A DNA stretch of 64,000 bases. Origin: Endobacter medicaginis (lineage in GTDB: Bacteria > Pseudomonadota > Alphaproteobacteria > Acetobacterales > Acetobacteraceae). This document shows, one piece after another, positions 18,052-26,588 of this stretch (position 1 is its first letter; each line of letters begins with the position of its first letter). Location of the stretch: positions 40,234 through 104,233 of the forward strand of contig NZ_JACHXV010000010.1 of NCBI RefSeq assembly GCF_014192375.1. The letters run 5' to 3'. A program made the position numbers and the translations under genes. The notes beneath the pieces are model-generated. The model was not told where the DNA came from. It saw only the letters and a program-made list of their open reading frames with translations, and ran no database searches.

Positions 18052-18573
18052 TCAGGCGGCCTGACGCCCCGACAGGGCGGCCGGCAGGCCGGCGATGGCG
18101 CGATCCACCAGATCGGCATCCTCGGCGGCACCGTGGGTCTCGGAGATCACGCCACGGGCGGCATCGGCGGCGATAGTAGCGGCTGCATGGCGGATGTCGT
18201 CGACCGCGGCGCGCTCGGCGGCAGCGATGCGGTCATGCGCCATGCGTTCGCGGCGACGCGCGGTGGCCTCGGCGTCGCGACGCGCGGCCTCGGCAATCTG
18301 AGCGGCCTCGTTCTTCGCCCCTTCGAGGGTGGCGCGAGCGTCGTCCATGGCCTGTGCGTGGGCGCGGCGGGCTTCGGCGAGCAGCGCTTCCGCCTCACGG
18401 CGCAGGCGCGAGGCCTCGTCGAGCTGGCTGCGCACGGACGCCGCACGCCCGTCGAGGGCGGCGGCGATCGCGGCCCACAGCTTCGGTCCGAAGATGCCGA
18501 AGAACAGCACGAAGGCGATCGTGTACCACAGCAGCGGGTTGTGGGCGGAGAAGAAGCCGGGCTCTTCGGTCAT
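18052..18573 (-). CDS. atpF: ATP synthase Fo subunit b
   Basis: A 173-residue peripheral stalk subunit. One N-terminal membrane helix (LLWYTIAFVLFFGIFGPKLW, about residues 14-33) is followed by a long charged alanine-rich helix that forms the right-handed coiled coil with b'. It is the last atp gene of the cluster, 14 bp after atpF', and is followed within two bases by a glycosyltransferase. The F1 genes are not in this window, as expected for alphaproteobacteria, where Fo and F1 operons are separate. Confidence 0.95.
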   Translation of the reverse strand: MTEEPGFFSAHNPLLWYTIAFVLFFGIFGPKLWAAIAAALDGRAASVRSQLDEASRLRREAEALLAEARRAHAQAMDDARATLEGAKNEAAQIAEAARRDAEATARRRERMAHDRIAAAERAAVDDIRHAAATIAADAARGVISETHGAAEDADLVDRAIAGLPAALSGRQAA

Positions 18574-18587
18574 GGCGGCGGGCTCCT

Positions 18588-19172
18588 TCAGGCGGCCTTG
18601 GACGGCAGATGCGCCGACACCGCGCTCTCGATGCGGGCAGGCTCCGGCGCGCGGCCGGTGAGTTTCTCGACTAGCGCGGTCGCGGTCGAGACGGCGACGC
18701 CGGGCAGGCTGGCGAGAGCGGCGTCGCGCGCGGCGGCGAGACGGGCCTCCGCGGCGTCCGCTTCGGCGTCGAGCTTCGCGTTCAGTTCGCGCAGCGTGGC
18801 TGCGGCAGATTCGCGGGCCTCGGCGACGGTCTTTGCCACCAGATCCTGCGCCTCGGCTGCGGCGCGGCGACGCTCCTCATGCATGGTGCGGCCGGCCTCG
18901 TCGGCCTCGCGCTTGGCATCGCGGGCGGCGTCGAGGTCGCTTTCGATGCGGGCGGCGCGGGTGGCCAGCACGCCCGCGACCTTCGGCAGCGCCGAACGAC
19001 TCAGCAGCACATAGAGGACGACGAAGATCACCGCCCCCCAGACCAGCTGCCACCAGAGCAGCGGGTTGGAGGCGTCGAGCTGCGGCATCCCCACCGCGAA
19101 GGCGGGCGTGGCAGCGCCGAGGGCGATCGCCCCGGCTGCCGTCATGATCGCCGCGAGGAGGGGAAGACGCAT
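18588..19172 (-). CDS. atpG: ATP synthase Fo subunit b'
   Basis: A 194-residue second stalk subunit. The N-terminus looks like a signal peptide (hydrophobic run ending AFA at about 26), then ASNPLLWWQLVWGAVIF provides the membrane helix, then a long charged helix. Alphaproteobacteria and photosynthetic bacteria use this b/b' heterodimer instead of a b homodimer. The extra N-terminal leader is common in this group. It lies between the c and b genes, with short 14-bp gaps on both sides. Confidence 0.93.
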   Translation of the reverse strand: MRLPLLAAIMTAAGAIALGAATPAFAVGMPQLDASNPLLWWQLVWGAVIFVVLYVLLSRSALPKVAGVLATRAARIESDLDAARDAKREADEAGRTMHEERRRAAAEAQDLVAKTVAEARESAAATLRELNAKLDAEADAAEARLAAARDAALASLPGVAVSTATALVEKLTGRAPEPARIESAVSAHLPSKAA

Positions 19173-19186
19173 CGGGACGGGTCCGA

Positions 19187-19411
19187 TCAGGCGAACAGGA
19201 TCAGGAAGGCGATCAGCAGCGCGAACAGGCCCGTCGCCTCGGTCAGCGCGAAGCCGAGCATGCCGAGGGTGAAGACATGCGGGCGCGAGGCCGGGTTGCG
19301 GCCGATGGTGGCGACCAGGGAGGCGAACACGCTGCCGATACCGACACCGGCGCCGGCGAGGGCGATCGCGGCGAGACCGGCACCGATCTGCTTGGCGGCA
19401 ACAACATCCAT
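19187..19411 (-). CDS. atpE: ATP synthase Fo subunit c
   Basis: A 74-residue hairpin of two membrane helices. The polar loop GRNPASR (about residues 37-43) contacts the F1 rotor. The proton-carrying acidic residue is Glu58 in [11 protein letters not shown]. The glycine/alanine-rich first helix ([12 protein letters not shown]) is the family ring-packing motif. Length and motifs are those of a proton-type c subunit. It is the third gene of the Fo operon. Confidence 0.97.
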   Translation of the reverse strand: MDVVAAKQIGAGLAAIALAGAGVGIGSVFASLVATIGRNPASRPHVFTLGMLGFALTEATGLFALLIAFLILFA

Positions 19412-19466
19412 CAGAGTATTCCTTCAGGCGAGAAAGGGTTGAACGAGCAAAACTGCGGCGGGACGC

Positions 19467-20240
19467 TCAGACGAGCGCCTCGTCATGCGTCTCCACCGCG
19501 GCTTCGCGCAGGTAGATGCAGGTCAGGATGGCGAACACGTAGGCCTGGAGCGCGCCCACCAGCAGTTCGAGGGCGAACATCGCCACGTTCACCGCCACCG
19601 GGGCGACGGCGATGAACTTGCCGATCACGCCGAGCGAGCCGAGCATGATGGTGAAGGCAGCGAACACCTCGAACAGCACGTGGCCGGCGACCATATTGGC
19701 GAACAGTCGGATCGACAGGCTGATCGGGCGCGAGAGATACGAGATGATCTCGATCGGCACCAGCAGTGGCGCAAGGAAGATCGGCGAGCCCTCGGGCAGG
19801 AAATGGGCAAAGAAATGCAGTCCCTGCACCCGCAGCGACACGATCAGGCCGAGGACGAACACCACCAGCGCCAGCGTCAGCGTCACCGCGATGTGGCTGG
19901 TATAGGTGAAGGAGCCGGGGATCAGGCCGAGATAATTGCCGAACAGGATGAAGCAGAACAGGGCGAACACGAACGGGAAGTAGGCATGCGCCTTCCTGCC
20001 GAGCTGGTCGTCGACCATGTTGTAGACGAATTCATACAGCAGCTCGGCCGCGGCCTGGAGCCGGCCCGGCACCACCGCCCGCGGGCGCATGCCCAGGTAG
20101 AGCAGGCCGAGGATCAGGATCGCGGCGATCGCCATCAGCACATTGGACTGTGCGATATGCAGCGAACGGCCGACATTGCCGAAAACGGGATACAGGACGA
20201 ACTGGCCCAGCGCGTCGATCGAGTGCTTTTCGGCGGCCAA
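19467..20240 (-). CDS. atpB: ATP synthase Fo subunit a
   Basis: About 257 residues with five or six membrane helices. The essential arginine is in SLSIRLFANMVAGH, and LLVGALQAYVFAIL forms the final helix of the proton half-channels. The start is taken as TTG 20240, preceded by AAGGA eight bases upstream; this gives the usual short alphaproteobacterial N-terminus (AAEKHSIDALGQF). A GTG ten codons further upstream (20270) is the alternative. It precedes atpE by 55 bp. Confidence 0.94.
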   Translation of the reverse strand: MAAEKHSIDALGQFVLYPVFGNVGRSLHIAQSNVLMAIAAILILGLLYLGMRPRAVVPGRLQAAAELLYEFVYNMVDDQLGRKAHAYFPFVFALFCFILFGNYLGLIPGSFTYTSHIAVTLTLALVVFVLGLIVSLRVQGLHFFAHFLPEGSPIFLAPLLVPIEIISYLSRPISLSIRLFANMVAGHVLFEVFAAFTIMLGSLGVIGKFIAVAPVAVNVAMFALELLVGALQAYVFAILTCIYLREAAVETHDEALV

Positions 20241-20273
20241 CTGGCTGTTCCTTCCCGAGCGACCCCCCACGCC

Positions 20274-20600
20274 TTATGTGCGGCGCGGCGGAGCCATGAT
20301 CCGCATCACGTTCACGATACCAGCCGCGAAGCCGAGGATCACGAACACGATGATGAAAATCGGGCGGGTATGCAGCCACCGGTCGAGCCCCCAACCGATT
20401 GCGAGCCCCGCAACCAGTCCGGCAACCAGTTCGGCCGCAAGACGCAGAGCCAGTCCAATACCCTGGCCGGTTCCGGCATCCCCCTGCGCTGGACCGGGCG
20501 CCGGGTCGAGACCCTGCTGCGCTCTGGCCGAGGCGAGGCGGCGTTCGAAATCGGCACGAGCCGGCTCGTGACCTGCGTTGCCTACCCTATCATCCATCAT
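20274..20600 (-). CDS. atpI: ATP synthase assembly protein AtpI/AtpZ-like
   Basis: About 108 residues. A charged, alanine-rich N-terminal half (to about residue 48) is followed by two membrane helices (ALRLAAELVAGLVAGLAIGW and PIFIIVFVILGFAAGI) with the DRWLHTRP turn, the AtpI family pattern. It helps assemble the c-ring or supply magnesium to it. Two adjacent ATG codons (20600 and 20597) could start it. It is the first gene of the Fo operon. Confidence 0.88.
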   Translation of the reverse strand: MMDDRVGNAGHEPARADFERRLASARAQQGLDPAPGPAQGDAGTGQGIGLALRLAAELVAGLVAGLAIGWGLDRWLHTRPIFIIVFVILGFAAGIVNVMRIMAPPRRT

Positions 20601-20627
20601 CGACACCCGATCTACAGGCGCAACGGG

Positions 20628-20656
20628 TGACTACCGACGCTGTTTCATGCTGTCAA
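20628..20656 (-). promoter_or_regulatory. Candidate promoter of the ATP synthase Fo operon
   Basis: On the minus strand a perfect -35 TTGACA (20656-20651) is followed 17 bases later by TAGTCA (20633-20628), a weak -10. It lies about 28-56 bp upstream of atpI. The spacing is ideal, but the -10 matches the consensus poorly. Confidence 0.4.
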
Positions 20657-20912
20657 GAATGTAGCCTGACTAATCTCCCGCCACTGTCACAGGTTCAGAA
20701 CACGATCTGGCGCGCGTGCAACATGAGGCGACAGCCAAAGGACGGTCCTGGTCCAGCCAGACGGACAGGACGGCGGCGCTACTCGCCTAGTTGCTGGCTG
20801 CGGCGCCACCGTGCCTGCCGAGACGAAACGAACCACCCGCGGGTCTCCGCGAGCGGTCCGAAGCGAAGCCGATTCGGGGGCGACACGTACCCCCGCGGCA
20901 TGACCGAACGGC
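20657..20912. other. Gap between atpI promoter and DUF4142 gene; no gene seen
   Basis: No convincing reading frame or known RNA is visible here. The strand with the DUF4142 gene shows a 6-bp GC stem (CGGGGG / CCCCCG, 20875-20880 and 20890-20895, loop of 9) 18 bases after the stop. It is a possible weak terminator without a T-run. The rest is GC-rich sequence without other clear repeats. Confidence 0.4.
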
Positions 20913-21500
20913 CTATTTGGCGTGATGGTGATGGCCGTAGTGCGTGCCCATCGGCGGCCCCTGAAGCTTCTTCGCCTCGGCGAGATGCTGCTGGATCGCC
21001 GGGATGGTGTCGGAAGCGTATTTCTTCAGATCGGCATCGGCGCCGGTCTGCGCCTCGCTCTGGAAGGCCTCCAGCATCGCCTCATGCCCGGCGACCATGT
21101 CGGCGACATAGTCCTTGTCGAACGCGCGACCGGTCTCGCCCTGGAGCTGGGTGAGCGCCGTCTTCTGCTGGTCCGACACATCGGTCGGCAGGGTCACGCC
21201 CTTGTTGGCGACGACCTGCTTGAGCTGGTCGAAATTGGCCGTGTGGTCGGTGACCATCTGGGTCGCGAAGGCCTTGACCTTCGGCGACTTCGCCTTGGTC
21301 TGGGCGAGCTGGCCCGCCTGGATCTCGGTCATGCTGCCCTGGGCGGCGGTCTGTACGAAGGTGGCGTCGGACGCGGCGAGAGCCGGCGGGGCGACGGGCA
21401 CGGAGACCGTCGGCGCCGGCTTGTCGGCACAGGCGGCGAGCAGCGGCAGGGCGAGGGCGAGGCTGCCGACGGCGAGGCCATTTCTGGCAAAACGATGCAT
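20913..21500 (-). CDS. DUF4142 family lipoprotein
   Basis: A 195-residue exported protein. The lipobox LLAAC places the lipidated cysteine at residue 24. The helical DUF4142 domain covers about 45-180 and shows the family signatures SMTEIQAGQLA, MVTDHTANFDQL and VAGHEAMLEAF, with conserved histidines. The last residues are histidine-rich (HYGHHHHAK), which could bind metal. DUF4142 is ferritin-like in fold and has no proven function. The ATG at 21500 follows GGAGGAGA. It stands alone and is divergent from the AsmA-like gene. Confidence 0.88.
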   Translation of the reverse strand: MHRFARNGLAVGSLALALPLLAACADKPAPTVSVPVAPPALAASDATFVQTAAQGSMTEIQAGQLAQTKAKSPKVKAFATQMVTDHTANFDQLKQVVANKGVTLPTDVSDQQKTALTQLQGETGRAFDKDYVADMVAGHEAMLEAFQSEAQTGADADLKKYASDTIPAIQQHLAEAKKLQGPPMGTHYGHHHHAK

Positions 21501-21632
21501 GGATGTCTCCTCCGGGCGGAATGCCCGTATCCCGCACCCCAACGCGGCTGCCCTGACGACGTTGCGCGCCCGTTGCGGGCAGCGGCCCTGCACACGGGGC
21601 AACCCGCAACGATGGCGCGGCGTTGGCCGACA

Positions 21633-23663
21633 ATGACCGAGCCCGACACGATCGCAGCGGACACGCCCCCCCCGACGCCTGCGACAGCGCCGCCTCCGGA
21701 CCGCCCGAAGCGCCGCCGACGCGGCTGGCGCATTGCCGGGATCGTGACCGGCGCGATCGTGCTGCTGCTGGTGGTGCTGGCGCTGCTGTTCCGCTGGGAC
21801 TGGCTGATCCCGCTGATCGATGCCCGCGCCTCGGCCGCACTCGGCCGCAAGGTGTCGATCGCGCATCTGCACGGCCATCTCGGCCGCACCACCACCTTCG
21901 TTGCCGACGATGTCGAGATCGCCAACCCGGATGGGTTCGACGCCGATCCGCCGCTGGCGAAGATCGAGCATCTCACCGTCTCGCTGCTGCCGCTGGCCTG
22001 GCTGCACGGTCAGGGCATCGTGATCCCCGAGATCGCGCTGGACCATCCCGAGTTCGCGGCGCGCGGCAAGGCGGATGGCAGCAACAACTGGGGCTTTCCG
22101 GGGCTGGCGAAGAAGCCCGGCGCGCCCGCCTCGTCGTCGCCGCCGCCGAAGATCGGCGCGCTGCGCATCGATGACGGCACCGGCAGCGTCATCGCGCCGA
22201 AATTCAAGGCTAACATCAAGGCGAAGTTCCACACCGTCCACGAGGACGACCCGCATGCCGCGCGGCTGCTGCTGGACGCCGACGGCACGTACGCGAAGCA
22301 GCCGATCAGCGTGCGCTTCTCCGGCGGCAGTCTGCTGAGCCTGCAGGACCATGACAACCCCTATCCGCTCGATCTGAAGATCGCCAACGGACCCACCCAT
22401 GCCAGCCTCGACGGCACCGTCGACGACCCGATGGCCTTCGCCGGCGCGAAGCTGAAGCTGGCCTTCTCCGGCCCCGACATGGCGCTGCTGCTGCCGCTGA
22501 CCGGCATCGCCATCCCGCACACCCCGGCCTATTCGGTGACCGGCAACCTCGATTACCGCAAGTCGCATATCGTGTTCGACGACATGCACGGCCGCGTCGG
22601 CCATTCCGACCTCAACGGGCGCATCAGCGTCGATCCGCACGGCAAGGTGCCCGACCTCGATGCCGACCTGAACTCGAAGAATGTCGACCTCACCGACCTC
22701 GCCGGCTTCATCGGCGGCGACCCCGGCGGCGGGGCGAAGGTGCCGCACAAGAACAAGGGAGTCCTGCCCGACCAGACCTTCAACGTGCCGGCAATCCGCT
22801 CGCTCAACGCCCATGTCGCCTATCGCGGCGCGCATATCGAGGGCTATTCGATGCCGCTCGACAGCATCGTCGCGGTGCTCGACCTGCATGACGGGCGCAT
22901 CCGGCTCGACCCGCTCAACTTCGCGGTCGGCAAGGGCCAGATCCAGAGCCGATTCGACCTCCAGCCGCGCGGGCACGAATTCGCCACCACCGCGCGCATC
23001 GCCTTCCAGAAGGTCGACATCTCGCGGCTGATGCGCGCCACCCATATGTTCAACGGCGACGGCCATCTCGGCGGCCAAGCGGACCTGACCACGACCGGCA
23101 ACTCGGTCGCCACCATGCTCGGCAACGGCAATGGCGGCATCACCCTGATCGTCGACGGGCACGGCGACATCTCCGCCCTGCTGCACGACATCGCCGGCCT
23201 GGAGATCGGGCCGGCGATCCTCTCCGCCCTCGGCGTACCGGAGCGCGCCGACCTGCGCTGCTTCATCGCCGACATGCCGCTGCGCGACGGCATCCTGTCG
23301 ACCAAGACCTTCTTGCTGCAATCGTCGGAGGCGCGCACGATCGGTCAGGGCACGATCAACCTGAAGGCGCAAACCATCGACTACTCCCTGACCACGCGAT
23401 CGAGCCACTTCACCGTCGGCTCGCTGCCCGGCCCGGTGAACATCACCGGTCCGCTCGACGGCCCCTCGATCCGGCCCGGCGCGGAGATCGTCGGCCGGGC
23501 AGCCGCTGCGACCGGGCTCGGCATCGTGCTGCCGCCCCTCGCCCTGCTGCCGATGGTGCAGTTCGGCGTCGGCGAGGGCGCCTGCACCGAGGCCCTGCAG
23601 GAGACGAAACAGGCTCCGGCCGCGAAACCGATACCCGCAGGCCGCCACCACCGACATGGCTGA
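21633..23663 (+). CDS. AsmA-family protein
   Basis: A 676-residue envelope protein. A proline- and arginine-rich cytoplasmic tail (residues 1-35) leads into one membrane anchor (IAGIVTGAIVLLLVVLALLF), then a long periplasmic beta-rich domain with DDVEIANPDGF near residue 95 and the C-terminal AsmA repeats. AsmA proteins are bridge-like lipid transfer or outer membrane assembly factors. Either ATG 21612 or 21633 could start it; neither has a good ribosome site. The last eight bases overlap the AraC gene start. Confidence 0.8.
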   Translation: MTEPDTIAADTPPPTPATAPPPDRPKRRRRGWRIAGIVTGAIVLLLVVLALLFRWDWLIPLIDARASAALGRKVSIAHLHGHLGRTTTFVADDVEIANPDGFDADPPLAKIEHLTVSLLPLAWLHGQGIVIPEIALDHPEFAARGKADGSNNWGFPGLAKKPGAPASSSPPPKIGALRIDDGTGSVIAPKFKANIKAKFHTVHEDDPHAARLLLDADGTYAKQPISVRFSGGSLLSLQDHDNPYPLDLKIANGPTHASLDGTVDDPMAFAGAKLKLAFSGPDMALLLPLTGIAIPHTPAYSVTGNLDYRKSHIVFDDMHGRVGHSDLNGRISVDPHGKVPDLDADLNSKNVDLTDLAGFIGGDPGGGAKVPHKNKGVLPDQTFNVPAIRSLNAHVAYRGAHIEGYSMPLDSIVAVLDLHDGRIRLDPLNFAVGKGQIQSRFDLQPRGHEFATTARIAFQKVDISRLMRATHMFNGDGHLGGQADLTTTGNSVATMLGNGNGGITLIVDGHGDISALLHDIAGLEIGPAILSALGVPERADLRCFIADMPLRDGILSTKTFLLQSSEARTIGQGTINLKAQTIDYSLTTRSSHFTVGSLPGPVNITGPLDGPSIRPGAEIVGRAAAATGLGIVLPPLALLPMVQFGVGEGACTEALQETKQAPAAKPIPAGRHHRHG

Positions 23664-24549
23664 CGGTGGTGGCGCCGCGGCAGGGGCGCTGCCACCCCCG
23701 TATCGGCCGGCGAGTGCATTCCAGCGCCTGCGGTTCGACCACGCCGACGGGGTGATCGACCGCGAGCGCGCGATCGGCATCACCGTGCACGCCACCGAAT
23801 CCTATCATCTCGAACGGATCAGGCAGGGGCGGGTGCAGGTGCTGCGGCCACAGGTCGGAAAGGTCTTCGTCGACGTGCCCGGCAGCGCGACCCGGATCAT
23901 CGCCCATGGCCAGGTGGGCGTGTTCCAGTTCCGCCTGCCACTGGAGCGCCTCGCCGCGATCGCTTCGCGCGACCACGAACTCGATGTCGACGTCGCTCAC
24001 CTGGCCGACACGGAGGGCGCGGTGCGTCCGCGACTGCTGGCGCTGGCCGTCGCGTCGGCGTCGCACGACTGCGAGCCGGACCTGGTGGAGACCGAGCTCG
24101 TCGACATGCTCATCGAGCGTAGCGGCAAGGTGCTGCAGACCCGTACGGGCGGTCTCACCATGACGCGCCTGCGACGGGTGTACGATCTCGTCGCCGCCGA
24201 CCCGGCCGGACTGAGCATCGAGCGCCTCGCCTCGGCGGCGGCGCTGAGCCCCTATCATTTCAGCCGCGAATTCAGGCGCGTGACCGGCGAGACGCCATGG
24301 AGCTACGTGCTGCGACGCCGGATCTCGCGGGCAATGGACCAGTTGCTGCGGACCGGACAGCCTATCGCCGAGATCGCCACGGGCAACGGCTTCCGAGATG
24401 GCAGCCATCTCGCCCGCCACATGCGCCGCATCTTCGGCGTAACGCCGGCGCGGTGGCGCCTGATGGCGGAGGCGACGTTCGGAACCGGGCTGCCAGAGAA
24501 CGATCTTGCTGGAATCCCACGCGCCCCGGCGACCAACACCATCCTGTGA
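23656..24549 (+). CDS. AraC-family transcriptional regulator
   Basis: A 297-residue regulator. The C-terminal AraC domain (about residues 180-275) has both HTH units: SIERLASAAALSPYHFSREFRR-type first helix pair (with GETPWSYV), then PIAEIATGNGFRDGSHLARH with the conserved FGVTPARWR ending. The N-terminal part is a divergent sensor domain. The start overlaps the end of the AsmA-like gene in another frame, so a later start is possible. Its position just before cupin-mqo-poxB makes that operon a likely target. Confidence 0.86.
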   Translation: MADGGGAAAGALPPPYRPASAFQRLRFDHADGVIDRERAIGITVHATESYHLERIRQGRVQVLRPQVGKVFVDVPGSATRIIAHGQVGVFQFRLPLERLAAIASRDHELDVDVAHLADTEGAVRPRLLALAVASASHDCEPDLVETELVDMLIERSGKVLQTRTGGLTMTRLRRVYDLVAADPAGLSIERLASAAALSPYHFSREFRRVTGETPWSYVLRRRISRAMDQLLRTGQPIAEIATGNGFRDGSHLARHMRRIFGVTPARWRLMAEATFGTGLPENDLAGIPRAPATNTIL

Positions 24550-24654
24550 TGTTTCAGCCATGCGCCAGCGAGGCGGTGAGCGAGGCGGCCCACAAGGGCC
24601 GGCGGCGCCGCATCCACGACCTGGCCGAACCATGGCCGCCGGAAAGGACTGCGG

Positions 24655-25038
24655 ATGCGCTGCGTGAGGATCTGGACGAACGAGGCGGGTGACAGCTCCT
24701 TCGAGGAAGGACATCTCGCCCTGCCCGGCGGCCATGACGGCGATGCGATCGGACGGACCTTTCCCGCCAGTTCGATCTCGTTTCGCGAGACCCGCCCGGA
24801 CCAGGCCCTCGAATGGCACGACGCGCCGACCCATCAGCTCGTCCTCACCCTCGGCGGCACGCTGGTGTTCACCACCCGCGACGGATCGAGCTTCGTGATC
24901 CGGCCCGGCGATGTGCTGCTGGCCGAGGACACCACCGGCAGCGGCCATGTCTGGAAGCTGATCGGCGACGACCCGTGGCGACGCGCCTACGTGATCCTGC
25001 CCGAAGGGGCCGAAGCCGGCTTCACCGCCACACGCTGA
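24655..25038 (+). CDS. Small cupin-domain protein
   Basis: A 127-residue single-domain cupin. The motif HDAPTHQLVLTLGGTLVF (about 55-72) and GSSFVIRPGDVLLAEDTTGSGH (about 78-99) correspond to cupin motifs 1 and 2; the histidines and the acidic residue that would bind metal are partly kept. The reaction is unknown; such small cupins are often sugar- or acid-binding sensors or isomerases. It lies 105 bp after araC and 41 bp before mqo, on the same strand. Confidence 0.78.
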   Translation: MRCVRIWTNEAGDSSFEEGHLALPGGHDGDAIGRTFPASSISFRETRPDQALEWHDAPTHQLVLTLGGTLVFTTRDGSSFVIRPGDVLLAEDTTGSGHVWKLIGDDPWRRAYVILPEGAEAGFTATR

Positions 25039-25079
25039 CGCAACGCCAGCACACACCAAGACAGAGGAGGCAACCCGAC

Positions 25080-26588
25080 ATGGCCACGAGCGCCGCGCCG
25101 GATACCGTCGACATCGCGCTGGTCGGCGCGGGAATCATGAGCGCGACAGCGGCGACGCTGCTCAAGGCGCTCGATCCGTCACTGCGCATCGCCATCTTCG
25201 AGCGGCTCGATGACTGCGCGCTCGAAAGCTCGCAGGGCTGGAACAATGCCGGCACCGGGCACGCGGCGAACTGCGAGATGAACTATACGCCCGAGGCCGC
25301 GGACGGCTCGATCGACATCTCGAAGGCGCTCGAGGTCAATGTCGAGTTCGACCTGTCGCGGCAGCTCTGGGCCTATCTCGTGCAGAGCGGCGCGATCGCC
25401 GATCCGGCGGCTTTCATCCGTGCCTGCCCGCACATGAGCTTCGTCGTCGGCGATGCCGATGTCGATTTCCTGCGCCGGCGCTTCGCCGCCATGTCCGCGC
25501 ATCACTGCTACCAGGGCATGCAGTATACAGAGGACCCCGCCGAGATCGCGCAATGGGCACCGATCGTGATGCAGGGGCGACCGGCCGATCACCCGGTGGC
25601 GGCGACCCGGATGATCACCGGCGCGGATGTCGATTACGGCACGCTGACCCACCTGATGATCGGCCATCTCACCGCGCAGCCGGATTGCTCTGTGCATTAT
25701 CTGCATGAGGTGCGCGATCTCGAGCGCGTCGATGGCGGCTGGCAGCTGCACAGTACCGCGCGTGGCAGCGGCGACAGCGTCGTCACCCTCGCGCGTTTCG
25801 TGTTCCTCGGTGCCGGCGGACGCGCGCTCAGCCTTGCCCAGGCGTCCGGCATCCCGGAGGCGCACGGCTATGGGGGCTTCCCGGTCAGCGGCGTGTGGCT
25901 GCGGTGCGACAACCCGGAGGTGGCAAGGCGCCATCATGTGAAGGTCTACGGCAAGGCCGCCCATGGCTCGCCGCCGATGTCGGTGCCCCATCTCGACATG
26001 CGCGTCGTCGATGGCCAGCACTCGGTGCTGTTTGGTCCCTATGCCGGATTTTCGACCAAGTTCCTCAAGGAAGGCTCCTATCTCGACCTGTTCCGATCGA
26101 TCCGGCTGGGCAATCTCGGCCCACTCCTCGACGTCGCCGCGCACAGCTTCAGGCTCGAGGAATATCTGGTCGGACAGGTCGTGCAGACGCCGCACGCGAT
26201 GTTCGAGACCTTGCAGCACTTCTATCCCGATGCCCGGCGCGAGGACTGGTCGGAGGCGGTCGCCGGCCAGCGCGTGCAGATCATCGAGCCCGACGGTCAT
26301 GGCGGCGGCACGCTCCAGTTCGGCACCAAGCTGCTGGCTGCGAAGGACAAGTCGATCGTCGCCCTGCTCGGCGCCTCGCCGGGCGCGTCCACGGCCGCCT
26401 TCATCGCGACCGAGCTGCTGCAATCGTGTTTCGCCGACCGGCTGACCGAGGACGCCTGGCTGCCGAAACTGCGCCAGATCATCCCGAGCTGGGGCATCGA
26501 CCTGAAGACCGACGCTGAGGCCTGCCGCAGGACCCGCGCCGCCACCGCACCGGTCCTGGGGCTGCACACCGTCGGAGACGACGCATGA
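25080..26588 (+). CDS. mqo: Malate:quinone oxidoreductase
   Basis: A 502-residue FAD enzyme that oxidises malate to oxaloacetate and passes electrons to quinone at the inner membrane. The FAD motif VGAGIMSATAATLL (about 14-27) and the Mqo-specific LESSQGWNNAGTGHAANCE (about 50-68) are clear, as are TGADVDYGTLT and FGPYAGFSTKFLK. The ATG at 25080 follows GAGGAGG. Its stop overlaps the poxB start by ATGA. With fumC four genes along, two consecutive TCA steps are co-located. Confidence 0.95.
   Translation: MATSAAPDTVDIALVGAGIMSATAATLLKALDPSLRIAIFERLDDCALESSQGWNNAGTGHAANCEMNYTPEAADGSIDISKALEVNVEFDLSRQLWAYLVQSGAIADPAAFIRACPHMSFVVGDADVDFLRRRFAAMSAHHCYQGMQYTEDPAEIAQWAPIVMQGRPADHPVAATRMITGADVDYGTLTHLMIGHLTAQPDCSVHYLHEVRDLERVDGGWQLHSTARGSGDSVVTLARFVFLGAGGRALSLAQASGIPEAHGYGGFPVSGVWLRCDNPEVARRHHVKVYGKAAHGSPPMSVPHLDMRVVDGQHSVLFGPYAGFSTKFLKEGSYLDLFRSIRLGNLGPLLDVAAHSFRLEEYLVGQVVQTPHAMFETLQHFYPDARREDWSEAVAGQRVQIIEPDGHGGGTLQFGTKLLAAKDKSIVALLGASPGASTAAFIATELLQSCFADRLTEDAWLPKLRQIIPSWGIDLKTDAEACRRTRAATAPVLGLHTVGDDA

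Noticed and set aside
20601..20912. Small RNA or tRNA in the gap before atpI
   Set aside because: No cloverleaf, T-loop consensus or known RNA motif could be traced; only short GC stems are seen.
21501..23795. Long minus-strand open frame opposite the AsmA-like gene, in frame with DUF4142
   Set aside because: Only its last 195 residues (from ATG 21500, with leader peptide and ribosome site) look like protein; the rest mirrors the AsmA codons.
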